Of a DNA stretch of 64,000 nucleotides, positions 1 to 8,146 are shown in pieces. This DNA is from Thermoanaerobaculum sp964488355. GTDB lineage: Bacteria > Acidobacteriota > Thermoanaerobaculia > Thermoanaerobaculales > Thermoanaerobaculaceae. The stretch is from NCBI GenBank assembly GCA_964488355.1, contig CAZAUJ010000002.1, positions 1 through 64,000 of the forward strand. Direction: 5' to 3'. The notes under the pieces are model-generated. The model did not search any database and was not told the origin of the DNA. It saw only the letters and a program-made list of their open reading frames with translations. Numbering within the stretch: position 1 is the first letter of the stretch; every line of letters begins with the position of its first letter. The translations under genes and the position numbers were made by a program.

Positions 1-69
1 TGGTAGACGCGCACGTTTGAGGGGCGTGTGGCGCAAGCCGTGCCGGTTCGAGTCCGGCCTTCGGCACCA
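1..69 (+). tRNA. tRNA-Leu (anticodon GAG), 5' end cut by window edge
   Basis: The window opens inside the D arm. The anticodon stem CACGT (12-16) pairs with GCGTG (24-28) around the loop TTGAGGG, giving anticodon GAG at 19-21, which reads CUC/CUU leucine codons. A long variable arm (about 29-41) fits a class II tRNA. The T arm is GCCGG (42-46), loop TTCGAGT, CCGGC (54-58). The 3' acceptor strand is CTTCGGC (59-65), followed by discriminator A and an encoded CCA (67-69). The 5' acceptor strand and most of the D arm lie outside the window. Confidence 0.93.
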
Positions 70-128
70 AATTGCCGTTTGCCCCTTTCTTGTTCGTGAG
101 CGAAGCGGGCCTCGCCCCTTCCTCGCGT

Positions 129-152
129 CGCGCGTGAGGCGCATCACGCGCG
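129..152 (+). terminator. Hairpin downstream of tRNA-Leu, possible terminator
   Basis: A 9-bp perfect inverted repeat, CGCGCGTGA (129-137) and TCACGCGCG (144-152), surrounds a 6-nt loop. It lies about 60 nt after the tRNA and about 50 nt before the next start codon. It is followed by CTTCCTG rather than a clean T run, so termination is only plausible. Confidence 0.35.
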
Positions 153-199
153 CTTCCTGTGGCTCGTGGTACACTTCGTGCCGAGGGAGGTAGCCGCAA

Positions 200-1393
200 A
201 TGGGGAAAAAGGCCAATTTGGCTCTGGCGAGCTTGGTGGCAGTTGCTGCCGCCTCCTGGGCGGTGGGTCCGGGAACCGATCTGTGGATTCCCTCGGTTGG
301 TCACGGGCCGGGGCAGTTCGGGTCGCAGTGGCGTACCGATGTTTGGGTCTCCCGGCCCCTGGGCAGCAGCGCGGCCACCGTGGACATTTACTTCCTTCCG
401 CGCGGGGAGACCAACAGCTGGCCGGCCGAGTCCCGCCGCGTGACCGTCAACCCCGGCGAGACCCGTGAGTTCCTCGATATCGTGAAGGAGCTTTTTGGCA
501 AGGATAACGCCTTCGGCGCCCTGCGGTTTATCGCCAGCGACGAGGTGCTAGTGACCGGCCGCATTTACAGCGCCGGACTGACGGTGGTGGATCCGAGCAC
601 AGGGCAGCAGAAAACCGGCTCCGCTGGTCAATTCTTTGCTGCCCTGCCGGCAGAGGTGGCAATTTCTGAAGGCGAAAGCACGGATATCCAAGGGGTGAGT
701 CAAGACAGCGAGGTGCGCACCAACATGGGCTGGGTGGAGGTTTCGGGCAATGGCTGTTCCGTTCAGGTCCAACGCATCGATGGCAACGGCACGACGGTGG
801 CAAGCCAAACCTACAACGTTCAGCCCTACGCGGTGGTGCAAAAGGGCAACATCCTCAACGAGCTGGGTGGCAGCGGGGGCAACCAGCGGCTGCGCGTGTC
901 CGTGGTTTCTGGCACCTGCCGCCTTCTCGCCTTTGGCTCTCGCTTGGACAACGCCACCAATGACCCCTCCACCATTGAGATGCGCACGCCTAAGGCGGTC
1001 AACCGGGCCAGCGGGCTGTTCATGGGCGCCGTGCTGGGGGAAAGCAACGCGCCTATGGGTGGCCTTAGCTTCCAGGTGGCGGGCGGCACGGTGACGGCGG
1101 TGGCCGGGAACGGGGCACTAGACTGTGGGGGGATTCCTTACACCTTGGATTTCGGTCCCAGCGCGGAAAACGTGCCCCTGAGCGACGGCGCCTTCAGCGT
1201 AAGCGTGACCCACGACTACTACGACGGTCAAACCAAAGTTCTGACCGTAGCCTGGGTGGTTTCGGGCACGGTGAGCGACAGCGGCGCTGCGTCCGGCGTG
1301 GTGAGCGGGACGGTGACCTTCAAGGCCTCCGGGGACTGGCAAACCTGCTCGGGGCTCACCCAACCCTGGGGGGCGGGCTGGGTGCAGCCGTAG
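200..1393 (+). CDS. Secreted protein of unknown function
   Basis: A 397-residue protein that I do not recognise. The ATG at 200 follows a GAGGGAGG Shine-Dalgarno sequence at about 182-189. The N terminus (MGKK, then a hydrophobic stretch to about residue 22) looks like a cleavable Sec signal peptide, so the product is probably periplasmic, outer-membrane or extracellular. The mature part is rich in G, S, T and V with alternating hydrophobic residues, as in beta-sandwich proteins. It has few cysteines (near residues 188, 237 and 312, plus one close to the C terminus). No catalytic motif or repeat stands out. It is monocistronic, between the tRNA gene and a convergent RDD gene. The coding call is supported by the signal peptide, the ribosome-binding site and the length. 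Confidence 0.8.
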   Translation: MGKKANLALASLVAVAAASWAVGPGTDLWIPSVGHGPGQFGSQWRTDVWVSRPLGSSAATVDIYFLPRGETNSWPAESRRVTVNPGETREFLDIVKELFGKDNAFGALRFIASDEVLVTGRIYSAGLTVVDPSTGQQKTGSAGQFFAALPAEVAISEGESTDIQGVSQDSEVRTNMGWVEVSGNGCSVQVQRIDGNGTTVASQTYNVQPYAVVQKGNILNELGGSGGNQRLRVSVVSGTCRLLAFGSRLDNATNDPSTIEMRTPKAVNRASGLFMGAVLGESNAPMGGLSFQVAGGTVTAVAGNGALDCGGIPYTLDFGPSAENVPLSDGAFSVSVTHDYYDGQTKVLTVAWVVSGTVSDSGAASGVVSGTVTFKASGDWQTCSGLTQPWGAGWVQP

Positions 1394-1426
1394 GGGGCAG
1401 GCAGCCAAAAAAGCAGGGGGCTCCGT

Positions 1427-1882
1427 TCAGTCGGCCACCTCGACCACCCTCGTGCCCGCCAGCTTGTCCCCCATGCGGCGCCCCTCCGCATCGGTGAGTA
1501 CCAGCACGAACTCGACGAGAGCCACGATCAGCCCCACCACGCCAAAAAGAATGGCCACGATCCAGCCGAGGATAGGGATGACCCAAAAGATGGTACCCAC
1601 CAACCCCACGCACAGCGGCAGGTTGCGTTTAATCGAGCTTATCGGGTCCATGGGTTGGCCATTCAGGCGTACAGGCCGCAGCTTCATGAGCTTTTTGCCA
1701 ATGGAGCGCCGGTCCATGAACTCCAGCTCCAGGCCGTCGCGCAAAAGGATGTAAAGCCCGCCGACAATACCCCCGACGAGGGGCACGAGGCTCACACCCC
1801 CAGCCAAGACACCATCAATGATGGCAGCAATAAGCCTTTTCCCCAAATCAGCTTTGTTCGCGGTAGTTGCCGCCGTCGCCAT
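1427..1882 (-). CDS. RDD family integral membrane protein
   Basis: A 151-residue membrane protein. The RDD-family signs are a first hydrophobic segment preceded by KRLIAAIID (about 15-23), a cytoplasmic stretch with FMDRRSIGKKLMKLR (about 55-69), a strongly hydrophobic pair of helices at about 90-130, and the C-terminal signature GDKLAGTRVV. The ATG at 1882 has a strong GAGGAGG ribosome-binding site. RDD proteins are small membrane proteins of mostly undefined role; some are linked to ion transport or stress. It lies downstream of bshA on the same strand with a 70-nt gap, so it may be transcribed separately. The family call is firm but the function is unknown. Confidence 0.82.
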   Translation of the reverse strand: MATAATTANKADLGKRLIAAIIDGVLAGGVSLVPLVGGIVGGLYILLRDGLELEFMDRRSIGKKLMKLRPVRLNGQPMDPISSIKRNLPLCVGLVGTIFWVIPILGWIVAILFGVVGLIVALVEFVLVLTDAEGRRMGDKLAGTRVVEVAD

Positions 1883-1952
1883 ACCTTCCTCCTCTCTTGT
1901 CTTTCAGCTTCAGTTTCTCCAGGGGCTAGTTTGCGCCTGACACCGGCGCCTG

Positions 1953-3083
1953 TCAAGCACCGTTTCGCGGTGGGCTTACCAGCTGCCGGTAAAGCTCCTC
2001 GTATTGGTCAACTACCTTGTCCTGCGAGAAGTTTTGTGCGCGCCGACGGGCCAAGAGTTTTTGCCGTGCAAGAAGCTCCGGGTTTTGCAGCAGCTGCGTC
2101 ACCCGCTCCGCCATGGCCGCCACGTCCCCTGCCGGCTCGAGAAACCCACCCTCACCATGGACCACCAGCTCCGGCAGGCCTCCCACACGGCTCGCCACCA
2201 CCGGAACCCCACAGGCCATGGCTTCCAAGGCCGCCAAGCCAAAGGACTCCTCCTGCGACGGCAGAACAAACACATCCCCCGCGCTCAAAGCCCCCTCCAC
2301 TGGCGACACGTTGCCAAGGAAATCCACCCAGGCGGCCAGGCCGGCTTCGCGCACCGCCCGCTCAGCCGCAGGCCGATCAGGCCCGTCGCCGATCATGGCC
2401 AAGTGACAGGGAAGGCGCTGGCGCACCAGGCGAAAAACGGCCACCACATCCAGCACCCGCTTCACCGGGCGAAAGTTGGATGCGTGCACCAGCACGGGCG
2501 CGCCATCAGGAGAGAGGCGGCGACGATAGGCGGCTTGACGGGTAGGGTCGCAGCGGTCTAGGTCCACGAAATTCGGAACCACCACGATGGGGCGCCCAAG
2601 GCCAATCACTTGGCGGGTTTGCTCGGCCAAAGCGTGGGAAACAGCCGTCACCACGTCCGCCTGCTCCAGCGCCCAGCGCAGCACGGGCAAGAAGGCCGGA
2701 TCCGCACCCACCACCGTGATGTCCGTGCCGTGGAGGGTAACAACCAGCCTAGGGCCGCCGCCCAGGGTGGCTTTGGCCAAAAGGGCAGAGACGGCGTGAG
2801 GGATGGCGTAGTGCACGTGGAACACATCCAGGCCGTAATGGGCGGCCACATCGGCCATGTGGGAAGCTAAGGCCAGGGAATAAGGGGGGTACTGGAAAAG
2901 GGGGTAATCGGGAAAGGTCACCTCGTGAAAGGTCACCCCGGCGGGCACGCGGCCTAACCGGTAGGGTAGGGCGTAGCAAATGAAGTGCACCTCGTGGCCC
3001 CGGCGAGCCATGGCCAAACCCAGCTCGGTGGCCACCACACCCGACCCGCCCACCGTGGGATAACAGGTGACCCCGATCCTCAT
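1953..3083 (-). CDS. bshA: N-acetyl-alpha-D-glucosaminyl L-malate synthase BshA
   Basis: A 376-residue GT4 glycosyltransferase that makes GlcNAc-malate from UDP-GlcNAc and L-malate, the first step of bacillithiol synthesis. The N terminus MRIGVTCYPTVGGSGVVATE is characteristic of BshA. Near residues 285-300 the EESFGLAALEAMACGVPVV stretch carries the paired glutamates of GT-B retaining enzymes. The start at 3083 was chosen because its ATG forms an ATGA overlap with the bshB1 stop; a start 15 nt further upstream is possible but would deepen the overlap. It sits with bshB1 and bshC in one minus-strand cluster, which makes the identification strong. Confidence 0.93.
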   Translation of the reverse strand: MRIGVTCYPTVGGSGVVATELGLAMARRGHEVHFICYALPYRLGRVPAGVTFHEVTFPDYPLFQYPPYSLALASHMADVAAHYGLDVFHVHYAIPHAVSALLAKATLGGGPRLVVTLHGTDITVVGADPAFLPVLRWALEQADVVTAVSHALAEQTRQVIGLGRPIVVVPNFVDLDRCDPTRQAAYRRRLSPDGAPVLVHASNFRPVKRVLDVVAVFRLVRQRLPCHLAMIGDGPDRPAAERAVREAGLAAWVDFLGNVSPVEGALSAGDVFVLPSQEESFGLAALEAMACGVPVVASRVGGLPELVVHGEGGFLEPAGDVAAMAERVTQLLQNPELLARQKLLARRRAQNFSQDKVVDQYEELYRQLVSPPRNGA

Positions 3084-3799
3084 GCCAGCCCTTGGCAAAA
3101 ACCGGCTAGAGCCTTGGCGGAAGCTGTACCCGCGAGGCGGTAGCCTTCACCCAGTTCCACCCCTACAAGATTGCCGAAGGCGCGGTCCCGCGCCTCCACC
3201 GCTGCTATGAAGTAGCCACTGGCCAAATGGGTGGCGGGGCCCTCTCCGGGAACGAATTGCGACCGGTAGCTGGCCAGGGCCTGGCGCTTCCGCTCGTAGG
3301 CTTCCGTCACATCCACCACCAGATGAGGGCTGAACAGCTGCCGTGGCCCAGGGTAGCAGAGCACGAGCTCGGGCCGGTGGGGCAGGCCCCCACCGAAGGG
3401 GGCCACCCCGGCCAAGAAGCTCGCGGCCAGGCACAGGGCGTGGGCTTGGCGGTGGTCGGGATGCGGATCGTTCTCATCCGGGATCAACAGGAAGCGCGGG
3501 CGAAGTTGCCGCAACGCCGCCACCAGCGCCAGGCGTTGGTGCTCATCGCTGCCATCCAGGCCGGTGTCGGGCAGCCCCAAAGTCAGCCGGCGAACACCAA
3601 GGGCCATAGCCGCTGCGCGGGCCTCCTGCTCCCGGGTTTGGAGGTGTCCACGGCTGGCCTTTTCTCCGGCAGAGAGGTCCACGATGACGGCCTTCCCGCT
3701 ACGGCAAAAGGCGGCCAGAGTGGCGCCGCAGCCCAGCTCGGCATCGTCGGGATGAGCAGCCACCGCCACGAGCTCACAGGGCAAAAAGGCCGCATCCAT
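3080..3799 (-). CDS. bshB1: Bacillithiol biosynthesis deacetylase BshB1
   Basis: A 239-residue PIG-L/LmbE-type zinc deacetylase that removes the acetyl group from GlcNAc-malate, the second bacillithiol step. The zinc-binding HPDDAELGCG motif lies at about residues 16-25, and a second metal-site motif with HPDHRQAH at about 111-118. Its stop overlaps the bshA start (ATGA), so the two are translationally coupled. No convincing Shine-Dalgarno precedes the ATG at 3799. Instead a TAAGCT hexamer sits 6 nt upstream of it, compatible with a near-leaderless transcript starting just inside the remnant toxin-antitoxin region. Without bshA next door it would be read only as a generic PIG-L deacetylase. 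Confidence 0.9.
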   Translation of the reverse strand: MDAAFLPCELVAVAAHPDDAELGCGATLAAFCRSGKAVIVDLSAGEKASRGHLQTREQEARAAAMALGVRRLTLGLPDTGLDGSDEHQRLALVAALRQLRPRFLLIPDENDPHPDHRQAHALCLAASFLAGVAPFGGGLPHRPELVLCYPGPRQLFSPHLVVDVTEAYERKRQALASYRSQFVPGEGPATHLASGYFIAAVEARDRAFGNLVGVELGEGYRLAGTASAKALAGFCQGLA

Positions 3800-3813
3800 G
3801 TGGCAAGCTTAGC

Positions 3814-4185
3814 TCAGCCGAGCAGGGGCTGGCGGGCAAGGGAAAACCCAGCGCGCTTGATTTCTGCCGCTAGAGCGTGTCCTGCCGCGAGCTGTTCCCG
3901 TGTGAGCCAGACGAACTCCACCTGCAGGGGAGAAGGAAGAAAGAGCTAGCGAGCCGCATCCGCCAGCTGCCCGAGGAGCTGGGGGTCTAGCTGCGTCCAC
4001 TACCACGTAGAGGTCCACGTCCGAACGGGAACTAGCCCGACCTCGCGCCAAGAAGCCCAAGACGCCCACCTCCAGTACCCGGGCATGGGCGACCAGAAGC
4101 TGGTCGCCAGCTGCCGACACAAGCTCAGCACCGCCTCCTGGTCAAGGAAGCGTACAGCGGGCAAAGGCGAGGATGCAGTGGGCAT
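3814..4185 (-). pseudogene. Remnant of an MNT-type nucleotidyltransferase
   Basis: The minus strand carries pieces of a minimal nucleotidyltransferase (MNT) gene in three frames. One frame gives FLDQEAVLSLCRQLA, an N-terminal helix. A second gives VLGFLARGRASSRSDVDLYV, matching the family core G-S-x-A-R-G-x-x-x-x-x-S-D-x-D-L, with Phe-Leu where Gly-Ser is usual. A third gives VEFVWLTREQLAAGHALAAE, typical of the MNT C terminus, ending at the TGA at 3814-3816. At least two frameshifts separate them, so no full-length product can be made. In intact loci MNT is the antitoxin partner of a HEPN toxin, and a HEPN remnant lies just upstream. The flanking bsh genes are intact, which argues against poor sequence quality. 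Confidence 0.72.
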
Positions 4186-4334
4186 CAGCTAAAGCCTCCA
4201 TCGCTTGCCGTTGGGTGTAATCATCGTGCGGAGCCCCGGCGGGCCAGCCGTTGAAGTCGCCAGCCTCCGATGCATGCCGCGCGTGTTGGAAAATCGGCTC
4301 CGTTCTGACGCAACCAATCGGCCGCGCGGTTCAT
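4142..4334 (-). pseudogene. Remnant of a HEPN-domain toxin gene
   Basis: From an ATG at 4334 the minus strand reads MNRAADWLRQNGADF, a typical start of HEPN proteins found beside MNT genes. A shift of frame then gives FQHARHASEAGDFNGW followed by YTQRQAMEALADAHCILAFA, resembling the first helix end and the C-terminal helix of the family, and stops at 4142-4144. The middle of the usual 120-130-residue domain, including the R-x4-6-H catalytic motif, is missing. The fragment therefore has at least one frameshift and an internal deletion. It overlaps the MNT remnant in the usual HEPN-then-MNT order. Confidence 0.62.
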
Positions 4335-4370
4335 GGTGAGCCTCGCGCTTGTGCCCTCGTGGGCACCAGG

Positions 4371-5933
4371 CTACCACAGGCCACCTTCCCGCCAGTACAG
4401 CAGGGCCATGTCCGGGCCTGGGGGCAGCTGGCGCAGGGTTTGGGTGAGCAAGACGGGCAGCTCCGCCTTCACGCTCAGGCACGGGGAAAGGAGGGAAAGG
4501 GCGCGCTCCTGCGGCTGGTGGACCGGGCGCAGAGCGGCCACCAGGCGGTCGAATCGTTGCCTTTGGAGCTCGACCTGCTGCTCTCGCCGAACGGACAGCC
4601 GCTGGGCAAGCCAAGCGTAGGTGGCTTGGAGCCGCTTGTGCGTGGCGTGCACCTCGGCCGTAGCGGCAGGCAGTTTGCTTTCCACCTGGCGGGCAAAGCG
4701 GTCGAGCCCGGAGCTGGACTTTTCCGCCAAGCGCGCCACCTGGCGCTCCAGCTCGGCGTGGGGCAGGAGGCGTTGGGGCAAGCGTGCGCGGAGGAGTTCC
4801 TCGGGGCACAGCCCCAGCTTGGACACCAGTCGCCGTTCCGTGGGTCCCACAAGAGTCAGGTGGGGTCGGAGCTGCCAGTGCGGGCGCGGCACGCCGGCCA
4901 GCTCCCAAATGCCCTGGGCCACCCAGTGGTAGGCCAGCTCGGCGCTGCCCAAAATGGCCACCTGGGTGCCCAAAGCCGCATCCTGCAGCACGGGACGGAG
5001 CCAAACGTTGGGAGAAAAGGCCTCAGGACAGCGGGAAACCTCCGAAAGGACCGAGCGCAACGCGGAGACAGGTTGGCTCTCCCGCCGGCCGTTGCGCAAG
5101 CGAAAAAAGGGCAGGCGGTCTGGGCGCAGGCGCAAAGGCAGGGGCAACTGGCCCCGCGACAGCCGCTCGCCCATCTCCTGCAGGCTTTCCCAAGCCTGGG
5201 AAAGGCGCGAGGCCACCCTTTCCGCAGCTGCGCTTGCCGCCTGCGCCACCTCGGGCAGGCTGGCATCCACCAGCACCAAACCCAGGGGCCGAAGAAGATA
5301 GGCCAGGAGCCGTGCACAGGCTTGGCCCAGAAGCTGGCCCGGGGCGAACGCCTCCCGCGCGCGGTGCCAAAGTTGCCGGGCTTCCTCCCCCAGGCTGTCC
5401 ACCGAAACGCGCTCCAGCAGCTCCCAGGCGGCAGGGGAAAGGACCGCCGCGCTGGCGCAGCAGGTGTCACCCCGTCGCCAGCCTTCGCGTGTGCTTAGCG
5501 ACTCGCCAGCCCAAAAAAGGCGAGCCCAACCCATTTCCGGCAAATCGTCATCGCGGGTTTCCAGCCAAAAGAAGCCCACCGCTGGGGTTCCGGCGGCCCG
5601 CAGCTTGGTCACCTCCGCCGCCACCGCGCAGGCCTTCACCAGGCTGAGTAGGGGGCCACCAAGAAGACCCGGCTGCTGCCCGGTGACCACCGCCACTGCC
5701 CCGTCCAGCCACGCCTGCAGCTGATCCTCAACCGGGTTGCCAAGGGCGCCGTTGGCCTCCGCCAGGGCGGTGGCCAGCCGGGCCGATCGAGCTGTGGGCA
5801 ACGCACCTGTGGGCTGGGGCCAGGGCAGTTGGCCGGCAAGGAGGGCAGCAGTGACCGGATGGGGTGCCTCCCAGCTGGCCAGCGGCACCCGTTGGACAGC
5901 TCGGTTTTCAGTGGATGCGGGTCCGGGTGCCAT
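4371..5933 (-). CDS. bshC: Putative bacillithiol cysteine ligase BshC
   Basis: A 520-residue BshC-family protein, thought to attach cysteine to glucosaminyl-malate in the last bacillithiol step. The diagnostic VVTGQQPGLLGGPLLSLVKA stretch is at about residues 81-100. The Rossmann-like core and the long C-terminal coiled coil (about 390-460) that mediates dimerisation can be followed. The length is near the family norm of about 540. The ATG at 5933 lies 26 nt inside the upstream 121-residue gene, which suggests coupling; the purine run ACGAGG is very close to the ATG, so the exact start is uncertain. With bshB1 and bshA downstream, the full pathway is encoded within 4 kb. Confidence 0.9.
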   Translation of the reverse strand: MAPGPASTENRAVQRVPLASWEAPHPVTAALLAGQLPWPQPTGALPTARSARLATALAEANGALGNPVEDQLQAWLDGAVAVVTGQQPGLLGGPLLSLVKACAVAAEVTKLRAAGTPAVGFFWLETRDDDLPEMGWARLFWAGESLSTREGWRRGDTCCASAAVLSPAAWELLERVSVDSLGEEARQLWHRAREAFAPGQLLGQACARLLAYLLRPLGLVLVDASLPEVAQAASAAAERVASRLSQAWESLQEMGERLSRGQLPLPLRLRPDRLPFFRLRNGRRESQPVSALRSVLSEVSRCPEAFSPNVWLRPVLQDAALGTQVAILGSAELAYHWVAQGIWELAGVPRPHWQLRPHLTLVGPTERRLVSKLGLCPEELLRARLPQRLLPHAELERQVARLAEKSSSGLDRFARQVESKLPAATAEVHATHKRLQATYAWLAQRLSVRREQQVELQRQRFDRLVAALRPVHQPQERALSLLSPCLSVKAELPVLLTQTLRQLPPGPDMALLYWREGGLW

Positions 5934-6273
5934 CCTCGTGGGGAGCGAAGCCGTGGCTCAGGACGAAGAAATAGGCGGCAAAGCGGTCCTTTTCCGTTTC
6001 GGAGATGAGCTCAAAAACGAACTCCTCCTCGTTCTCGCCGGGGGTTTGTTGCACGTAGCTTACCTGCTCCGGCTCCACCCACAGCTCTGCCACCGGGCGC
6101 TTGCCCCGCACCACCTGCACAAGGTACACACCCTCCCGCTCGTCTTGCGCGAAGTGCCAGTGAAGGTCCTCGTCGTCGAAGATGGCCACTTCGGGCGTGC
6201 CTGCGCGCAGCACGCAGTTGGGATGGTTCACCAGCCAACGCCAAAACGGTTCGAAACTCCATGGACCTTCCAC
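5908..6273 (-). CDS. Conserved small acidic protein of unknown function
   Basis: A 121-residue cytoplasmic protein without signal peptide or membrane segment. I do not recognise a family. It is rich in aromatic and acidic residues, for example FDDEDLHWHFAQDEREGVYL at about 32-51 and ENEEEFVFELISETEKDRF at about 80-98, suggesting a compact alpha/beta fold. The ATG at 6273 follows a GGGAGGTGG ribosome-binding site. It lies 20 nt downstream of atpC and overlaps the bshC start, so it may be co-transcribed with either or both. Tight packing and the good translation signal support a real gene. Confidence 0.7.
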   Translation of the reverse strand: MEGPWSFEPFWRWLVNHPNCVLRAGTPEVAIFDDEDLHWHFAQDEREGVYLVQVVRGKRPVAELWVEPEQVSYVQQTPGENEEEFVFELISETEKDRFAAYFFVLSHGFAPHEDGTRTRIH

Positions 6274-6293
6274 GCCACCTCCCAGGGTCGCGG

Positions 6294-6695
6294 CTAGCGG
6301 CGGGCTGCCACCTTCAAGCGCGTCACCGCCGCATCCAGGGCGGTCTTGTGCTGGGCGAACTCCTCACCGCTGGCCAAGCGCAGCGCCTCCTCCGCTTGGC
6401 GGCGCGCCTCCTGCGCCGCGTGCACGTCGATTTCTTCGGGTTTTTCCGCCACTTCCGCCAGCACGGTCACGGCTTCGGGCGAAACCTCGGCAAAACCCCA
6501 TTGCAAAGCCAGGTAGTGCTCCCGGAGACCGACGCGGTACATGAGCTCCCCGATCGCCAGCGACGCCAAGAGGGGGGCGTGCCCGGGAAGGATACCCAAG
6601 GTGCCCAAAAGGCCCGGCAGCTGCACCTCATCCACCCTCTCGTCCACCACCACACGGGTGGGCGTGACCACCTTGAGGTGGAGCTTCTCGGCCAT
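6294..6695 (-). CDS. atpC: F-type ATP synthase subunit epsilon
   Basis: A 133-residue central-stalk subunit of F1, which couples rotation to catalysis and inhibits hydrolysis. The N-terminal beta-sandwich (about 1-85) shows LKVVTPTRVVVDE and LGTLGILPGHAPLLA, hallmarks of the family. A short C-terminal helical hairpin (about 90-130, rich in A, E and R) follows. The ATG overlaps the last base of the atpD stop. It is the last gene of the ATP synthase operon, and the length is normal. Confidence 0.95.
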   Translation of the reverse strand: MAEKLHLKVVTPTRVVVDERVDEVQLPGLLGTLGILPGHAPLLASLAIGELMYRVGLREHYLALQWGFAEVSPEAVTVLAEVAEKPEEIDVHAAQEARRQAEEALRLASGEEFAQHKTALDAAVTRLKVAARR

Positions 6696-8137
6696 TACGC
6701 CACCTCGGCCTTGAGCCTTTCGGCGTGCTCCAACACCTCGTCAATGGTGCCCTTCATGTAAAAGGCCTGTTCGGGAATCTGGTCCAGCTCGCCGTCCACG
6801 ATCATGCGGAAGCCCCGCACCGTCTCGCTAATGGGCACGTATTTCCCCTTCAGGCCGGTAAACTGCTCGGCCACGTGGAAGGGCTGCGACAGGAAACGCT
6901 GAATCTTGCGGGCGCGCGCTACCGTCAGCTTGTCCTCTTCCGAGAGCTCATCGATGCCTAGGATGGCAATGATGTCCTGCAGCTCCTTGTACTTTTGCAG
7001 GATGCGCTGCACGTCACGGGCAACCCGGTAATGCTCCTCCCCCACCACGTGCGGGTCGAGGATGCGAGAGGTGGAGGCGAGGGGATCAACCGCCGGGTAA
7101 ATGCCCAACTCGGCGATTTGCCGGGAAAGCACGGTGGTGGCGTCCAGGTGGGCGAAGGTTGTCGCCGGAGCTGGGTCGGTGAGGTCGTCGGCGGGCACAT
7201 AAATGGCCTGTACAGAGGTAATGGAGCCTTTCTTGGTGGAGGTGATGCGCTCCTGCAGCTCACCCATTTCCGTGGCCAGGTTGGGCTGGTAACCCACCGC
7301 CGAGGGCATCCGCCCCAGCAACGCAGAAACTTCCGACCCCGCTTGGGTGAAGCGGAAGATGTTGTCAATGAAGAGGAGCACGTCCTGCTCCTCCACATCG
7401 CGGAAGTATTCGGCCACCGTGAGTCCCGAGAGGCCCACGCGTAAGCGGGCACCGGGCGGCTCGGTCATCTGCCCGTAGATGAGGGCAGCCTTGGACTTGC
7501 GCCAGTCGTTGGGGTCAATGACCCCCGATTCCTGCATTTCCAACCACAAGTCGTTGCCCTCGCGGGTGCGCTCACCTACCCCGGCAAACACGGAGAAACC
7601 GCCGTGTTGCAGGGCCACGTTGTTGATCAGCTCCATGATGAGTACCGTCTTGCCCACGCCCGCCCCACCGAAGAGTCCGGTCTTCCCGCCCTTGGAGTAG
7701 GGTTCCAAGAGGTCAATGACCTTGATGCCCGTCTCGAACATTTCAATGGTGGTGGATTGCTCCTCGAAGGAAGGTGCTTCCCGGTGGATGGGCCACCGCT
7801 CGTTGGTCACCACCAGCCCACGCTCATCCACCGGCTCGCCAACCACGTTGAGCACGCGGCCTAGGGTTTCCCGGCCCACGGGCATGGAAATGGGACCGCC
7901 CAGGTCGTAGGCTTTCATGCCCCGCACCAACCCATCGGTGGGATGCATGGATACGCAGCGTACGCGATTTTCGCCCAAGTGCTGCGCCACCTCGGCGATG
8001 ATTCGCGCCTCGCCCACGTCGCTGCGGTCCCGCACCTCGATGGCTTGGTAAATGGGGGGCAAATGCTCTTCGGGAAACTCCACATCCACCACCGGTCCAA
8101 TGACCTGCACCACACGACCCACCACGTGCTCTGCCAT
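6695..8137 (-). CDS. atpD: F-type ATP synthase subunit beta
   Basis: A 480-residue catalytic subunit of F1, where ADP and Pi are condensed. The Walker A motif GGAGVGKTVLI is at about residues 157-167. The catalytic glutamate lies in GVGERTREGNDLW (about 187-199), and LLFIDNIFRF carries Walker B. The family signature with PAVDPLAS is at about 349-356. The length matches the family. A 9-nt gap separates it from atpG. Confidence 0.97.
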   Translation of the reverse strand: MAEHVVGRVVQVIGPVVDVEFPEEHLPPIYQAIEVRDRSDVGEARIIAEVAQHLGENRVRCVSMHPTDGLVRGMKAYDLGGPISMPVGRETLGRVLNVVGEPVDERGLVVTNERWPIHREAPSFEEQSTTIEMFETGIKVIDLLEPYSKGGKTGLFGGAGVGKTVLIMELINNVALQHGGFSVFAGVGERTREGNDLWLEMQESGVIDPNDWRKSKAALIYGQMTEPPGARLRVGLSGLTVAEYFRDVEEQDVLLFIDNIFRFTQAGSEVSALLGRMPSAVGYQPNLATEMGELQERITSTKKGSITSVQAIYVPADDLTDPAPATTFAHLDATTVLSRQIAELGIYPAVDPLASTSRILDPHVVGEEHYRVARDVQRILQKYKELQDIIAILGIDELSEEDKLTVARARKIQRFLSQPFHVAEQFTGLKGKYVPISETVRGFRMIVDGELDQIPEQAFYMKGTIDEVLEHAERLKAEVA

Positions 8138-8146
8138 AGCCTTCTC

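Noticed and set aside
4251..5647. Plus-strand frames of 415 and 287 codons
   Set aside because: They are shadows of bshC on the minus strand, with no recognisable domain and biased composition.
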